Positions 1-22,864 of a DNA stretch of 64,000 nt are shown here, piece by piece. The notes beneath the pieces were generated by a model. That model was not told the origin of the DNA. It saw only the letters and a program-made list of their open reading frames with translations, and made no database searches. Position 1 is the first letter of the stretch. Every line of letters starts with the position of its first letter. Both the position numbers and the translations under genes were made by a program. Source of the stretch: Ramazzottius varieornatus. Its lineage: Eukaryota; Tardigrada; Eutardigrada; Parachela; Ramazzottiidae. The stretch spans positions 1,723,378 to 1,787,377 of the forward strand of contig BDGG01000002.1 of NCBI GenBank assembly GCA_001949185.1. Reading direction: 5' to 3'.

Positions 1-547
1 AAGATCTTATCAGCTGATCTTCCCCGGTAGCGGGATGATCAAGAGGTAATCTCAACTTTCTGGAACGGCCATTTGATAGCCGTTCTACCTGTTTGAACAT
101 TCAAAGCCAAATCTGGGCAGAAATAGTCTGCAGGACTCACCGTCTGGAGAGTCTTGGGGTCTATGGTTGGTGAAACAGATGGAGCCTGGTGTTGTCCAGA
201 GATCGGTCCTTTCTGCACGGGATGAGCGAACCAAGACGAACCAAGACAATCCACGACCCCCTTGCACAACATTAATCTTCAAATGACTTGAACGATTGAA
301 AAATGATCGTTTTCTCAAGTGGAGCAGATTTTCAGCTGATACCAACTTACCAAGGAACATGTGCGCCAGTTGACATAACGATTCTGTTCAATCTATTTGC
401 CGACGTTCCAACCAAAGGTTCTGGTCATTTGGGGACAAGATAACTTTCTAGTTAAAGACCCTCGCTGTTACTTCAAAACAATTACAGTATATGCACAAAA
501 CTCCAACCAGATAAAAGACAGATAGATTACTGCAACGAAAACAACAA
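1..547. other. Intergenic, left edge
   Basis: No coding region is supported here. The stretch lies downstream of the TAF5 stop codon, which is on the minus strand. One fragment of the GTGCGCCA palindromic repeat is visible near 361-376. Nothing else is recognised. Confidence 0.5.
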
Positions 548-2694
548 TCAAGAATCGCCATATTTTCCGGTAACCAACAAGACGTTCCGTCGAGTGAAAT
601 GCAAGTCCAGAACACACGTTTTTCTAGTGGGAAAGGCTCGTATAAGATAAGAAGGCTGCGTGGAGGTAGAACCGAACGAAACATTGTCAGCTTGGTAGAG
701 ATCGCTGAGGCCCTTAAAGTTCCACAAGGCTACATGCCCGTCGTGACCGGACGAAGCCATAACAGTGTTCTCGCGGCTAAAAGCAATGCTATAAATGGGC
801 TTCTTGTGGAAGTCCAGTTCCATCACCTCTTTTGCCATAGCGATGTCCCACAGGTGCAGACCACCGTCGCGACCTCCGCTGGCCAAGTACTTTCCACACC
901 GTGAGAAGGCGAGAGCTTGTGGTGCATCTTTATGACCCGTAAAGTACCTGCAGGTAAAATAATTTCATCTTCTATTTTACTTGAATTAGTTTTCATTACA
1001 CTTTTGTTCTGTTATGTTTTCGTTTCTCACGTTACCACACTAGGGGAGGATGGGCAAACAACTTTCGCAAGTGGCGTACGTTTCCATTGTCATTAGCTGG
1101 AAGAGTGCGCTAATCAGAAAGCGATTGTGTCGATTCTGATTGTTCTCTCTGGCGCACGTTCCGCAAGCTATCAACTGCACGTGTGCGCCACTTAGTGAAA
1201 CGATGTCCACCCTTTTTCCCAACTCCCAGTTACACTTTATTTTGTCATACCTAACGCAGTTTCCCGTCACCACATCCCACATACGGACAGTTTTGTCCGC
1301 GGAGGCTGTGGCTACATAGTTGGCATTAGGGTGGAAGTGAATTTTGTAAATGTCATCGTTGTGCCCGACCAGCAGTCTCAAGGGGTTGATATACTCGGTG
1401 GACCAGATTCTGCCCACCCGATCAGCCCCGCACGAAGCAAAGTAATAACCCATCGGGCTAAATTCCACATCGGCCACGGGGTACATGTGGCAGTTGTAGT
1501 TGACCAGGTTGGACCACAGCCACAGGTTCCACAGTCGAATGGACCCGTCGCCACAGCCCGCCACCAGCCAGCGCTTGTCCGGTGAGAAGCTCGTGCTGTA
1601 GATCGGACCAGCGTGGGCGGCGTGAAGGATTCGCTCTGGAGAGGCTGTCGTGTCGTCCATGATGCGCTCAAAGATGTCGTCGGCTTCGGGATCCACTTCA
1701 GCGAGCTCTGCCGTACTGCGCATAGTCCGCAGCGGTCGGTTCGTGACGGTGTGGACGCGAATCTTGGATTCCATGTAACCCGTCGCGATCAGAGAAGAGT
1801 CGTCCGGTAAGGAAACGGAACATATGGAAGAGTCCGCGTTCATCAGAGTATAGCTGCATATCGAAGGAAGACGATCGGGACCTGCAAGACGCGAAGAACA
1901 ACGGTTCACAGTACTTGCCATGGAAGGTCGTACCGTACAACCGAAATTAAATATCTGGCAGAGGGCGGGACTTTCATCCAGTACAATCAACCAATGCTGT
2001 TCAACTGCTCAGATTAATCGAATGTAGGATTGGTTTCATGTAATACTGTCCCGCCCACGAATTACAATCACCCCGATTGACAAGCGTGTGTCGTCAATAA
2101 AACGACCACCGTCCCGTTCTAAAGTACCGGAAACCCAGCGTGATACCATGACGTCATAGCTAACAACCGACTGTCACTTTCCTCGATTGTCTTTCGTTAT
2201 TTACCTAAGCGTGCAGACTTTATGGCATCTTTCATGCTGTACAGTTTGTCCGTCTTTTCCAGCTCTGAAAGTGGAGGAAAAGGGACGCGGTTCGGTGGAG
2301 GAGCATTGGGATCTGATTTGAATCGTCTAGCATAAAAGTCCTTCTTGGAGACTCCTCTACGACGTTTGCTTGGCCGTTCTCTGTCCTCGTCTTCAGTATC
2401 GTCGTCGTCATCAGAAAATTCAAAGTCGGCAGGAATGTTGATGTCTGGCTCTTTTGGCAGTCCGTAGAAGACTCGAAGCTTGTTGATGTTGAGGATGTGG
2501 GATTCATTCTCCCCGGATTCATCCAGAGCAGAGCCATCCACAGGGTGCGCTTTCTCGGAGGAATAGTCGCCACCTTCGCTGGACGTCAACAACTCATCTT
2601 GAGCTTCACGCCGTAATATCTCTTCGGTGTCCTTGAATCCATGCTTCTTCAGGTAGGCCAGTACTGTCGCCAGAGATTCCTTGTCTTTATCCAT
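548..2694 (-). CDS. TAF5: TFIID subunit TAF5, short form (LisH + WD40)
   Basis: WD40 scaffold subunit of the general transcription factor TFIID, acting in the nucleus. Three exons fit: 2694-2205, 1881-1251 and 947-548, giving 506 aa with a consistent frame. The start ATG opens a LisH-like segment (about residues 6-38). It is followed by an acidic stretch and the TAF5-type linker (VFYGLPKEPDI, then PNAPPPNRVPFP). From about residue 200 there are WD repeats ending HFTRRNVLLVTGKYGDS, which matches the TAF5 C-terminus rather than TAF5L. Known TAF5 proteins carry a conserved alpha-helical NTD2 domain between LisH and the linker. Here the first exon reads straight from LisH to the linker, so NTD2 is absent. 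The start lies 928 bp from the divergent AHCYL gene, and intron 2 carries palindromic repeats. Family assignment is firm; whether this is the main TAF5 or an extra paralog cannot be told. Confidence 0.93.
1064..1197. repeat. Palindromic GTGGCGCA repeat, two copies (TAF5 intron 2)
   Basis: Two adjacent copies: AAGTGGCGTACGTTT ... GAGTGCGCTAAT and TGGCGCACGTT ... CGTGTGCGCCACTTAG. Each is an inverted repeat with an approximately 20-30 base loop. They belong to the family found throughout the window's introns. Confidence 0.75.
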
Positions 2695-3622
2695 GAGTCG
2701 AGCAAGCAGTTAAGGCAGGAAGTTATCAGACAATTATCATCCATAAAAAAACTGATTGGAAGATCATGAACGATGAGGCGATGACTCGATGAGTAACTTA
2801 TCTTCAACACGAAATGTGGTGGTACGGCTTACCAAAAAATGAAAATTAAGTTGCGAAGTTTTGTTGAGTCTCTGTCAGGCGTCGGTGTGAAGGTCGATAG
2901 TTCGAACCCACCTAGATTACGTTTTTGCTGTCGAATCACTTGACAAGTGGCTGACGTCAATGGATGTACAGCCGATGCCGTATGTTTGCTCGCTTTGTTG
3001 ACCCGACAAAATTTAGAAATTCAGGCTAGAAATATCTTATGGGCCTGCGTTTTCAGTGTTTTTCCCAAGACGACGAGGAAATTTCTTAGTACGTTGAAGG
3101 ACAGAAATCACTGTTTTGTAACCGAATCTCCATTGTACAAGCCACGAGTCCCTTTCCTGCCGGATCTCCCTCTAACCGATCCGCCCATGGCTCTCCACGT
3201 GAGTCTCTCATAGTCATGGAACACGGTATGTCGCTCATGCGCGCCTCTGTAAATATTCTAAATTTATATCTTGCTATTCAGGATGTGAAGCGGACTTTTT
3301 CTGCGGCGGAAATGAGATAGAGAGGAAGGCGGAAGTCAAAGTGAGCACCAGTCGATCGTTTTGGGTAATCGATAACGTGGTGCTGACAGGGATAGACTTG
3401 CCTCGAAATAAACAATCGATGCTCGATTTTTCATCCTGCGTCCCTGTGTCTCTTGTTGCCTCCGGGAAAACATTCCCTGCCGGGAATATGATGAATTGGG
3501 ACGGGAAGCCGTTGTTTAACGTCTGCCGATTGAAGTTCAATTTGCCGCTTGTCAGACTATTTTTTGCTCCAACAATGGACCCTTCATTTTGATCATTGGC
3601 AGATCTACAAATATTGCTCCCT
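2695..3622. promoter_or_regulatory. Intergenic space between divergent TAF5 and AHCYL starts
   Basis: TAF5 starts leftward at 2694 and the AHCYL reading frame starts rightward at 3623, so this interval should hold both promoters or a shared one. No TATA box at a plausible distance was recognised. An open stretch at 3341-3592 has no recognisable similarity and is not called as a gene. A further 5' noncoding exon of AHCYL cannot be excluded. Confidence 0.4.
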
Positions 3623-7407
<3,785 letters not shown>

Positions 7408-7967
7408 ATTTCTCCATAGCTCGATAGCACAAAACTTCACTGTTTACCCCAAATTAGTTTCTACCCTGGTAATGCTCAATGAACACTGTCGGTGATTTTG
7501 TCAATGCATGGGCCCTCTTCAGAGTTCCTCTTAAACTGTGCACTGTTCCAGTGTTGTTAATGGCAGACTACTCTTTTGGTCCTGCTTTTTCGTCTTTCAT
7601 TCTTGCTTTTTAGATCCTTTTTCCCAGGTTTCGCCGGGGGCAGCGCACGAAGAAGAGGCAGCGGCAGACCGTGCACCGAGTCACTACGTAGAAGGTTTTC
7701 TTCCTTAGTGAAAGAGAGATTCAAGTTACCAGTGCGTTCTCGGTCTCGACAATGTGATGGTCTCGAAGCATTAGCCTTCAGCGTACAATGTACCAGTTTA
7801 CGCTTTATACAGTTTTTTAGTGCGAGCGCCGAGCGGAATAAACCGTAGCGCTGTTGAGAAGCTGTGTGACGCACAGAGGGAAATCTGTGAACAGCTGATC
7901 CACATATTAAATCATTTTCCTGTTCATGAAAAGAAAGTGACTGTGGAGCTTGGGGAGAGAAGTCTAG
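7408..7967. other. Intergenic
   Basis: Spacer between the AHCYL stop and the first MFSD1-like start. Short open frames exist on both strands but none resembles a known protein. Nothing else is recognised. Confidence 0.45.
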
Positions 7968-10037
7968 ATGGCAAAATGGGAGAAATGGACGGTGTTGGCT
8001 TGTTCCTGCCTGTTAACCTTCGCCCACAATTTCTTTTCGGAAATTACTACACCGTTGAGCCGGCGGCTGGAGGGAGATTCGACGGTGTGTAGAGTAAACA
8101 GCAGCCATCCCGATCACTGCTTGGACCTCTCAAGTACCGAATATAACGGCCTGACCACCGCCTTCTTCTTCGCCACAGCTGTCACTTGCTTCTTCGCCGA
8201 CTTGGCCCTAAAACAGTACGGGCAAAAATGGCTGTTGTGGTCGGCCGGAGCCCTTTCCGTGATCGGCGTGTAAGTAAAAGTGTAGTCAACTCGAGCAACA
8301 TAGTCGGCAAACGAAATGTACAAGATCGTTGCATCCAATGGCGCACGCTTAAATTCGAAAGCAGCAACAAATCGCTTGACACGACGATCTTGTATTTTCC
8401 GTTTGCCCACCACCAAATCGTATTTTAAATGATTTGCGGAATTCTCTGATCGATCAATTTTAACCGAAGGTTTCCGGTAGGTTGATTTTCGCTGGCGGAA
8501 GTTACCTAGAAAATAGCCGAGCTGCTTTCGCCGTGCTGCTGGTTGGGCGTATCATCTACGGTTTCGGTAACGGCTTCCGGACGGCGGTTTGTGGTCATCG
8601 CGTCAACAAGATATGGAAGGACAGCACCCAGATAAAGAGCTTGTTCACACTGTCGGCCCGTCTGGGTTCCGCGTTCAGCTTCCTGCTGAACGGTGGCATA
8701 CTGGACACCATTGGCATGTCCAATGCCATTTGGATCGCCTTTGGTCTTACGGCTCTGTCTGCGGTCGCCGCATGGGTCGAGGGTTACATCGACACCAAAG
8801 GGTACAGTGACGACGACGACGAAGAAATTTTCGGCCGGACGTTGTGGCAGTCCATCAAAGATGGCCTCTGGGAGTTCAGGAAGAACGTCGATAAACTTTT
8901 CTGGTTCTTCACCATTGCATACGTCGTGATTCATTCACTGATCACCACATTCACCGCTAACGCCCCCGCTTTACTCGAGGTATTACTGTACAGCCGTATG
9001 TGAACCAACAGAAGTCGAACCTTTATTTTAGTACTCCGATGACTAACTTACTTGGGAGCTCGGTAGGCGAACTCGACTAGATTGGTTTTTCAGGTGGCGC
9101 ATGCTAACAGCAGGTATCACAGCAAATGTGCGCCACCTAGGAACAACAAAGTCAATAAGATTGTTTTCCCAACCCGCGCACAAGTTTCAGCCTGCAACAC
9201 CGGATACGTGCGCTACTTGGGAAAACGGGCTGTTGAGGTTGTTTGCCAGCTCCATTTCGTAAATTCCCGGAACAGTTATCTGAAGAATCTCTTATTTTGA
9301 GCTTCACATACTGTAAATACATATGGTTTCTTATCGTATGGCCATATACATTCTCGATTGCATGTAAGAGTTTCTTGTTGTAGGATCGAGGTGGTTATTC
9401 GGAGCGCGACGCCATCTGGGTGATCGGCATCGTCTACGACATGAGTCTTCTAATTCCGCTGGTCGGGCTGATAGTGGACAAGACAGGTCACCGCGACTAC
9501 TGGATGACACTAGGAACCATCTTTATCTTCAGCGCATTCGCTGCTTACCTGTCCTCCAACCAGATCAGCGCCATTGCCATGACGGTCTTTATCGGCCTGG
9601 GCTACGCCATCTTCAGCCCCGTTTCTTCAGCCAGTACCTCCATGGTGGCTCCTGACAAGACGGAGGGCTTCTCCGAAGGACTCCTCAACTTTTTGCGCTA
9701 CTTTACTGCAGGGAGCTTCGCCTTGGTTGCCGGTCTCATTTTGGACAATGACAAGGTCGAGGGCATCACCGAAAGGATGGCGTGGTACTACCTGATTGTG
9801 GCCTTGTTGGTGGTTAGCGTCGTCGGTGCGCTGGCTTCCTTGTTGATGATCTACGCCAACCATCGGAGCGAAAAGCAGCCCTTGACAAGAGATATTAAGG
9901 AACATAAGAAGATGAAGCCAATGGAGGACGCCGAAGCCGGCGAACGAACACCATTGATTTCCGATGGCGATTCACCGCACAGCAGCGAGAAACGAGACAA
10001 GACGCTCTCTGGAGAAAAGAGTCCTTCGTCAGCTTGA
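7968..10037 (+). CDS. MFSD1: MFSD1-like major facilitator transporter, copy 1
   Basis: Twelve-helix major facilitator of the MFSD1 type; vertebrate MFSD1 is lysosomal. Exons 7968-8269, 8481-8979 and 9384-10037 give 484 aa. Features include the start MAKWEKWTVLACSCLL leading into helix 1, the luminal Cys pair around DHCLDLSSTEY, GRIIYGFGNGFR, and the MFS motif-A-like loop VDKTGHRDYW after helix 7. The C-terminal tail contains an acidic dileucine-type sorting motif (ERTPLIS), consistent with an endolysosomal location. Two paralogs at 49-53 kb have introns at the same two positions (before xFVGGSYLE and after NAPxLL). Introns 1 and 2 both contain palindromic repeats. Substrate is not deducible from sequence. 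Confidence 0.88.
9085..9230. repeat. Palindromic GTGGCGCA repeats, two copies (MFSD1-like copy 1, intron 2)
   Basis: Copy one: CAGGTGGCGCATGCT ... AATGTGCGCCACCTAGG. Copy two: GATTGTTTTCCCAACCCGCGCA ... ACGTGCGCTACTTGGG, followed by AAAACG. The second copy shows the longer inverted ends that include GTTTTCCC/GGGAAAAC. Confidence 0.75.
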
Positions 10038-10848
10038 ATGATGATGAGGCACCCACCTTCATCAATGCGGGGTCCGCTTTCGACAGTTCTCTGACGCCTA
10101 CAGTGTAAAAATTTCGTATCCAAATTTTGGTGTTGGTCTTACCCACTTCGCCTGTGTACAAGTAAAATACTCCTCGTTTGTAGCATTCGCCACCGAAGCT
10201 TGTTACCGCCGGTTCGAGTGGTAGTCTCTGACCTAGCCGGCAGATATCTTTTGCCGACACTGCCTACGTGTAGTAACGGGAAAGTTGCGTAACTTGAAGC
10301 GAAGAACACGCACAATGGTTCTCCGAACGCGTGGAGACGATTATGGTTGGCGATCCCCGAAAGGCTTTTTCCCTTTCCTGTCGTCTGGCGGTCTACCTTC
10401 AGTACTACAGCGGGGTTCTCCGACGACGTGGTACGGAACCAACCTGATCACATTTACCCTGGTCGGCTCCAGTGGTAACTTTTGGACACTCTAACTACCA
10501 GTGTGGATGTCGCATTCTACCTTGAGCGTGGTAAGTTATACAGTGAAGCCGGTGATGGTTGGGGCGGGAGTGTGGGTGGAAAAACCGAGCGGTAAGAAAC
10601 ACGAAAAACAAAAGTTTGCATAACTACTGATTTCCACAATATGCACATCTTCAACAACAATTGCCTGCCTGAAGCTTGTAGGAAATTAGCAAAGCTTGCG
10701 GCTATACTGTACTTGCAGCAACCGACTGCTGGTTATTTCATCCGTTAAGACTAGTATAGTAGCTGCGTCCTATCTGCAAAATTCGCAGTTTGTCATTCTT
10801 CGCCGTAACGCTCGGTCTGGAGCAGGGTTGAACATTAGCAACCTGATC
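10038..10848. other. Intergenic, upstream of FMO
   Basis: No supported coding region. The FMO reading frame is open upstream of 10849 but lacks an ATG, so 5' untranslated sequence or a promoter probably lies here. No TATA box was recognised with confidence. Confidence 0.4.
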
Positions 10849-13162
10849 ATGAGTCCCGCCGCCGCCATGAAGACTGTCCCCAGCATGTCGACGACCATGC
10901 AACCCGAGCTGGCTCGGCCCATCACCCGCATCTGCGTAGTGGGCGCGGGTCTCTCCGGCCTGTGTACTCTGCGCCACTTCACGGCCGATCCAGCCTACAA
11001 GGTGACGGCATATGAGCAGCAAGACCGGGTCGGCGGCCTGTGGAACTATCCGGAAGGCTGCGAGAACTACAAGAACCTGCAAGACGATACATCGCCCTAC
11101 TTTTGCCGCATGCATCGCAACCTCAAGACCAACGCCACCAAGTTCTTCATGACGTTCGCCGGCGAACCGCGCATGACTGAGGAAATGGACATGTTCCCCA
11201 CACCGCAGATGGTCGGCAAGTACCTCAAGACCTATGCAGAGTACCATGGCTTGTACAACCACATTAAGGTATGGAAGTAAGAATATATTCCTTTTTCAAA
11301 AATACATCGCATCTATCGTCGATCGTGGATGGCATGAAGCTAGCTGATGGACTGTTGTCCTTTGCAGATGAGACACGTTGTCAAAAGCATCTCTCCGCTC
11401 GGGGACAACCCACAGAATCCCAAAGGTAAGCAAGCTGAGAACGTCGCTTTTGTCTTATGCAAGCTCGGCAAACAGACTCAAGTGGCCCACGTTTTCAGCC
11501 CATGATTACTAGAAATGTTAGTGAAACAAGCTCGACCAGAACATTCTGACGCATGCTTCCAGCCAATACCACTGAGAACGCACGCCACTTGGGGGAACAA
11601 CTGGTCGAGGTGGCTGAAACGAGCTCCCGCTATGGTTCACGCTGCTCTCTGTGCGGTATGCAGCAATGAGATTCTGTAAAATTCCCAGTGAAAAAACATC
11701 AGAAAAAAATTCTAAAAAGGGACATATCGCTTTTCCAGTGGTGAAGTAGTAGTAAGAGGGGGAAAACCACTAGTTGCTGCAGGTGTTTTGGTTTTTGCGG
11801 TTGAGCAAGGCTTCAGACTTTCCGTCGGAAAAACCTGGCAGACAGAAGGGCTGCAGGCATTTCGTGTCCGAAATTGCTTTACCTAAGTGCCTCGTCTACT
11901 CAGCCGAGTAAACGAGTAAATAAGAATGTGCCAGAAAGACATCAAATAATGTGTAAATTTAGCGGTAACGACTTTCCGATGTTCACGTTCAAGACTCGTG
12001 CGGAAGACCACAACGAGCTGCACCTGTCACTCACAGCTAATTCAACCAAAACACTGAGTCAAAAACTGAACGGTTGATTTTAACTTGGAAGAGTTACCTT
12101 TCTTCTTCGGCCATACGTATATTTCAGCTGTAATTTGGTGATTCCTTGAATTGCAGAAAAACAGCGCTGGAAGGTAGTTGTGTTCGACTTAGCCACCAGT
12201 TCGTTGAACGAGGAAATCTTTGATGTGGTCATCATTTGCAATGGGTGAGTGGAATTACAGTCTCAACATTTCAAAGAGAAAATGGTGAATTTGGCGTGAG
12301 ATGTACAGCTTGGTGCCGTTACAGACAATACCGCAAGCTTCACACTCCCGACATTCCCACCCTGGAGAACTTCGGCGGCACGGTCCTTCACAGCGGGGAA
12401 TACCGCACTCGACAACCCTTCCAGAACCAGAACGTCCTTCTCATCGGTTCGGGCCAATCAGCCAATGACCTGACCTGCGATCTACGCGTGGTGGTCAACA
12501 AGATGCTGGTGGTTCGTCGCCGACAGACCGACACATTCGACGACACGGCCCGCTTCCCCAATATCCTCCGCATCTCCGAACCGTTGCACTTCACAACCAA
12601 CGGTGTCATTCTGGATGACGGTCAAGTGATGCCATTAGACACGGTGATTTTGTGCACGGGCTACGATCTAGACTTCCCCTTTTTGACCCCGGAATGTCGT
12701 GTCAAGTTCAACCGAGGGAGGGTTTGGCCCTTGTACCACCACATGATCAACTGCGACTATCCCACGATGGCCTTCATCGGCTGTATCCTCAAAGCGATAC
12801 CGGTCCTGCCGGTGGTGGAAGACCAAGTGCGCTACTATAAGGTTCTGCTGGACGGAGGCTTCAGCTTGCCTTCCACGGAGGAAATGAAGGCAGAATGCGA
12901 GCAGGACTATCAGAGCAGGATGAAGAAGGGTATGAGCGATCACAAGGCCCATGTCATGAGACCCTTTGACCTACGCCTACTCCCCTACCTCGATCAACTG
13001 GCGAAGGAAGCCGATCTGATACCTTGGACTTTGGTCATGCGCAAGATAGCCATAACATGTGACAATTCTAATACGGTGGAGCCCTGTGACGCCAGAAACT
13101 ATCATTTTGATATCATCAACGGCGAGAACTTTACCATGAAGAGAATCCAGGAAAGCTCATAA
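10849..13162 (+). CDS. Flavin-containing monooxygenase (FMO)
   Basis: FAD- and NADPH-dependent monooxygenase oxidising nucleophilic N or S atoms of small molecules. Exons 10849-11268, 11368-11425, 12157-12244 and 12325-13162 give 467 aa. Motifs in order: FAD Rossmann VVGAGLSGLC (about residue 28), ERVGGLW-like QDRVGGLWNY, FMO signature FGGTVLHSGEYR, second Rossmann LIGSGQSANDL for NADPH, and the CTGYDLDFPF motif near the C-terminal third. Start: the first ATG of the frame is 10849, with several further in-frame Met codons within the next 20 residues, so the true start could be slightly downstream. Intron 2 (about 730 bp) carries palindromic repeats. No hydrophobic C-terminal anchor is obvious, as in insect-type FMOs. 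The specific substrate is unknown. Confidence 0.92.
11475..11605. repeat. Palindromic GTGGCGCA repeats (FMO intron 2)
   Basis: A diverged left arm (CAAGTGGCCCACGTTTTCAGCC) is followed about 70 bases later by GCATGCTTCCAGCC ... AACGCACGCCACTTGGGG. They may be two degenerate copies. Confidence 0.6.
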
Positions 13163-15143
13163 AGTCACTCCACCTTTTTATGTTATTTTGACTAATTCGC
13201 ACCTCTTCCTCATCGAACATTCGTTATCTTCAATCCCGACTATGTCTTGCATTTACATAATGTTCCACACACCATGCTGCACATGTATACTAGCCACTTA
13301 GAGTGTAGTACGTAGCATCTATAAACGCGAACAACGCTTTTCACACCGTTTCAGAGTTGAATACTACTTTTTCCCACGCATACGGTCCCCCCACCTGGTT
13401 TGCCTTGAACTTGGGATAACTAAATGTGCCGGGAGTATGGTCACAGACTCACAGCGTCCAATCAAATTCTGAACGAATCGCAACGCGTAGTATGTAATAA
13501 GCGTTTAGAGATAGACTTTGCTTTCATCGTAGTTGTCCACCTGCCTAACAAGGGGTTATCCCACCTCTTTTTAGTCAAGTTGTCCTAGCGGAACGATAGA
13601 GAAGATTCTCCTCTTGGATTGGAGCCGAATTTCGCGGCGATCCTTCCATTACTCAAGTGGCGTCCATTGACCACTCAAGTAAGCTACAGTGTCGTAAAGT
13701 TCGTTTGTCGCTAAGACACCGAATAATGGTTTGTCGCCAGAACACCCTGACGATGCCTGATAGCACACCGTCCGGCCCAGTCTGACGATACACCCTCAAC
13801 TGCAGCTGTCGAATCAGTCGCAGTTTCTTCAATCAACCTCCTAGGTCTTAATCAAAGATCTTCACTTCACTACAGTAATTTAGATCCGTTCACTTCCGGA
13901 TCCTGCAGATTAATTCAGGTTCGGCGCGGGTTTAAGCTACCTGGCTCAGATGCAAGATGAACTTTCCTCTATCGTTTCGTCAGGATAATTTGACCAAAAA
14001 GAGCTGGGGGCAAGCACAATCCCCTTGTGAGTCAGTGCGTCGTCGGGTTGGAAAGCCCATATCCTATCGAAGCGGATTTTTTGGCAAGCTGGTCTCACAT
14101 GAACGCGCGGTTTAGCTGCTTTAGCAGCACTACAGTGTTTCTTCGATGTTTGACCTGCACTCCAAATATTATCTAATACCAACCTCAGCTGGGCGTCTCT
14201 TGGATCAAGTGAACGACGAGCCTTCATGGCAGACGCTAGGGGACGTGCGGTGGATAATTGGCTACCTGACCGTATTGTTTCGGGTTAGCTGACGAAGCCC
14301 GATGTTAGCCCGCGTACCTTCTCCGGTCATCGCTGCTCCGCGGTTTCTGTGTTTCTATCTCGCTGCCTTCGTGTTCTCCTAGAGGTGAATGCTCGGATAT
14401 CGTGGGAGTCACCCTAGGATGTGAGATGAATGATTAGCCACCTCAGCCTACCTGACTGCTTTGCTTCAGGTTGTTCGACGTAGCCCCGGGTTGGCCAGAT
14501 CAACTTCGCCTATCTGCCTGCCTTGGTACGGTGTGACGCATCAATTCTGATAGGCGTGTTGGTGTGCTGCGCCTCTACCCCAATCACGTTCAATACAATT
14601 TGTCCACTCTTGCGTAATTTCCGGGCTACACAGCCGCGGGACTGTGCAGAATATAAGCAGTCTGCCAATAGTCCTAAACTGTGGTTGAAGCAATACCGCT
14701 CCTTTACAGTTCAAACTGCCGTACGAGACGCATACCACTGTTCCAGAAGCCATAATTTCAAGAGCCGCATTGAAATTCTCTTGACAAGAATTCTCATTGC
14801 AGATCTACAACCAGCACACCACCGTTCCATAAAGACATCAGATATTATCGACCTTTCCTTTTGCAGGTGGGCACCGAACATGTTTCCGGTCTCATAGCGA
14901 TCTATGAGATGGTTCAGATGGCCGAACATGAACATATAACTACCGCCTTTTTACAATATTCGTAGATATCGATTTGGAATTCGGTTTTGTAGTGAATCCG
15001 CTGTCGACAATGCGGAACCTGAACATCTTAAAAGTAAATCCAACAACAACGCGTCTTTTAGAAACTTCAGCAAAAATGCATATGAAAAGTAGCGAGCGCC
15101 AAAAGTCACATCTGCGGTCCCTCAATAGACGCAGAGTAGGTGC
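13163..15143. other. Intergenic between FMO and ABCC1-like gene
   Basis: Convergent genes flank this 2 kb spacer. It contains the terminal-inverted-repeat element at about 13551-14031 and a diverged GTGGCG repeat fragment near 13658. No other coding or RNA gene is supported. Confidence 0.5.
13551..14031. mobile_element. Non-autonomous element with ~70 bp terminal inverted repeats
   Basis: The left arm (AAGGGGTTATCCCACCTCTT ... GAACGATAGAG, 13551-13620) matches the reverse complement of the right arm (13961-14031, containing TTGACCAAAAAGAGCTGGGG). The arms are imperfect inverted repeats. The interior shows no transposase. The same terminal sequence occurs at 46958-47245, so this is a dispersed MITE-like family. 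Target-site duplications were not resolved by eye. Confidence 0.65.
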
Positions 15144-22098
<6,955 letters not shown>

Positions 22099-22864
22099 GG
22101 CTACTTTCCCGGTCGATCACTCCCGCTGGTAAACCCTAACAAACTCATGCGACTTCCGCATGCATCAAACCGACAGAAGTCGGGGAAATCTTAATATCTA
22201 CGCCACACATATTTGCTACAGCCGGGTCCTCCTGCTGGGTGCAACGAGGTTTGACGAATAAAATGAAAGCGAACTTCTGACTTTCAGAGTGGATGTGATT
22301 TTAAGGCAGTCGACTGTTGGAGCTCGGTCACAGATCGAGCTACCGAACCACGGAAGATCTGCGCCAGTTGTAAAAGCATGCGCTGTCGAACGCCGGCTAC
22401 TCAAAAATCCACCTGTCTTTAGCTTTTTCTTGTAGTTGAGTAAGCGCGATGTGCTCCAGATCTTGTTAGACTGCTTTCAGCACCACTATCAGACCCTTGG
22501 GCGTTTTCTTACATGGTTCTATCAAATAAAGTGACAAACTGCAGACGCGTTGAAAATCGGAATTTCCCACTAGCCCACGTGTATTTGTCCTTGCCGGCTT
22601 GCGGAGTACAGTATGTTAGAAGTTAAACCCAAGGCAGGACAACACACCGAAAGTACCATCAAATATTCGTCAAGGTATTGTACAATATACTGTGTACAAA
22701 AGGAGCAGAATTCTTTCGACAAAATAAGGCTTTTCATTAAGTATACCATGTTGTCAATCATATGATCGAGCAGAGAGACAGAAGTAGGTGAACGAGCCGT
22801 TGTGTGTACCGTAGAGCCGTATAACATGGAAGCAGAAGCACTTAGCACAACTGATCTAATACGC

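Noticed and set aside
2890-2925. TTCGAACC resembling the B box of a tRNA gene
   Set aside because: No complementary T-stem, A box or acceptor stem can be paired around it.
3341-3592. Open frame upstream of AHCYL on the plus strand
   Set aside because: No family similarity and no phase-compatible donor linking it to the AHCYL first exon.
7557-7874. Overlapping open frames on both strands between AHCYL and MFSD1-like copy 1
   Set aside because: Low-complexity, basic composition, no homology and no splice support.
13946-14227. Minus-strand frame resembling one at 47.2 kb
   Set aside because: The similarity is due to the shared transposon inverted repeat, not a conserved protein.
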